Below, in pieces: positions 51,150 to 51,486 of a stretch of 51,486 nt of DNA. Position 1 is the stretch's first letter, and each line of letters starts with the position of its first letter. The notes below the pieces were generated by a model. That model searched no databases. It was not told where the DNA came from and saw nothing but the letters and a program-made list of their open reading frames with translations. Where the stretch lies: the NCBI RefSeq assembly GCF_000772705.2, contig NZ_JSBW02000012.1:1-51486 (forward strand), given 5' to 3'. Both the position numbers and the translations under genes were made by a program. Origin of the DNA: Xanthomonas vasicola (lineage in GTDB: Bacteria; Pseudomonadota; Gammaproteobacteria; Xanthomonadales; Xanthomonadaceae).

Positions 51150-51486
51150 TTACATGCTGCGCCCACCGATGCGCACCGTTTCTTGTTGCTGTTGCTGTTG
51201 CTGTTGTTGCTGCGCCTGCATCGCCTGCTGGGCGGCCTGCTGTTCCTGTCGGTTTACCGTCTCGATAGCCTCGGCGCGCAACGCGCGGCCGGCTGGTTCA
51301 TTGGCAAGGATCTGGGTCATCAGACGGAACTGATCGCGGTTGTCGTTCTGTCCGGCGGACAACATGCGGTCCAGGAATGCTTCCGGGTCGTCATGCAGGG
51401 AGGGCAGTTTATCGGCCGCTTTCTGGGCATCGGGCTTCATCGGGACTTGCCACTGCTGCGGATCATGGCTGTGCTCACGCTCATGC
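51150..51486 (-). CDS. C-terminal part of a larger protein with polyglutamine tail (5' end outside window)
   Basis: At least 111 residues, the frame stays open to the window edge. The part before the internal Met (residue 16 of the fragment) reads HEREHSHDPQQWQVP, so that ATG is probably not the true start. The helical stretch DPEAFLDRMLSAGQNDNRD is followed by a glutamine-rich tail with ten consecutive Q residues and the end TVRIGGRSM. Gln-rich C-termini occur in Xanthomonas type IV secretion effectors, but the XVIPCD motifs are not seen. Function not recognised. Confidence 0.65.
   Translation of the reverse strand, partial: HEREHSHDPQQWQVPMKPDAQKAADKLPSLHDDPEAFLDRMLSAGQNDNRDQFRLMTQILANEPAGRALRAEAIETVNRQEQQAAQQAMQAQQQQQQQQQQETVRIGGRSM
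51183..51243. repeat. CAG/CAA glutamine-codon repeat
   Basis: On the minus strand a run of mixed CAG and CAA codons encodes ten consecutive glutamines, preceded by AQQAMQAQ. Triplet runs of this type are prone to length change. Confidence 0.75.

Overview
The window reads as a chromosomal segment of a Xanthomonas-type gammaproteobacterium. Four things point that way: high-GC coding sequence; a perfect TTAGTAGTAATACTACTAA box in front of lexA, the operator known from Xanthomonas LexA; a PrxQ/Bcp whose cysteines sit at exactly 48 and 84, as in the Xanthomonas campestris enzyme; and a surE-pcm-nlpD block with no rpoS after it, as expected for Xanthomonadaceae. The species cannot be fixed by reading alone. 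Most of the window is conserved housekeeping DNA laid out in blocks that are also recognisable in E. coli.

Region by region: (1) 1-127 is the end of an IS3-family insertion sequence cut by the window edge, followed by parE (minus). (2) 2374-10471 is a plus-strand run: a small secreted protein, pyrG, a lower-GC hexapeptide acetyltransferase, kdsA, a small membrane protein, eno, ftsB, ispD, ispF and truD. (3) 10788-14283 holds an inverted Smr-domain gene, then surE, pcm, a DedA-like membrane protein and nlpD. (4) 14483-21569 is Mth938-like/yhbY (minus) divergent from rlmE-ftsH-folP-miaA-hfq-hflX (plus). (5) 22001-30482 is the DNA-repair block pncC-ubiB-lexA-recA-recX-alaS-csrA, followed by tRNA-Ser(GCU). 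(6) 30.7-37.1 kb lies between tRNA-Ser and two tRNA-Arg(ACG) genes and looks accessory: about 1 kb without a recognisable gene, a soluble triple-PAS chemoreceptor, a pirin/LysR divergent pair and a DedA-rhodanese fusion. (7) 37443-43265 is a long minus-strand run: gcvR, a RraB-like gene, bcp, PIN-PhoH, a lipoprotein, a DUF1275 membrane protein, thiD and an alpha/beta hydrolase. It is divergent from dapA-bamC; fdxA follows. (8) 45388-50330 is a complete galactonate (De Ley-Doudoroff) operon, dgoA-dgoD-lactonase-dgoK, with overlapping genes and a divergent LysR regulator. (9) 50550-51486 holds a coiled-coil membrane protein and the 3' end of a gene with a polyglutamine tail that runs off the window.

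Functionally the window joins nucleotide and LPS precursor synthesis (CTP, KDO8P), glycolysis, isoprenoid synthesis, division (FtsB, NlpD), tRNA and rRNA modification (TruD, MiaA, RlmE), RNA-level regulation (Hfq, CsrA, RraB-like), the SOS response (LexA, RecA, RecX), lysine/peptidoglycan precursor synthesis (DapA), peroxide defence (PrxQ) and galactonate catabolism. I found no CRISPR array, rRNA, prophage, or clearly new multi-gene defence or secretion system. The most unusual items are the low-GC acetyltransferase locked into the pyrG-kdsA junction by overlapping codons, the lexA operator lying directly against the start codon, the csrA-tRNA cluster split by an accessory segment, the DedA-rhodanese fusion, and the truncated polyQ gene pair at the right edge.
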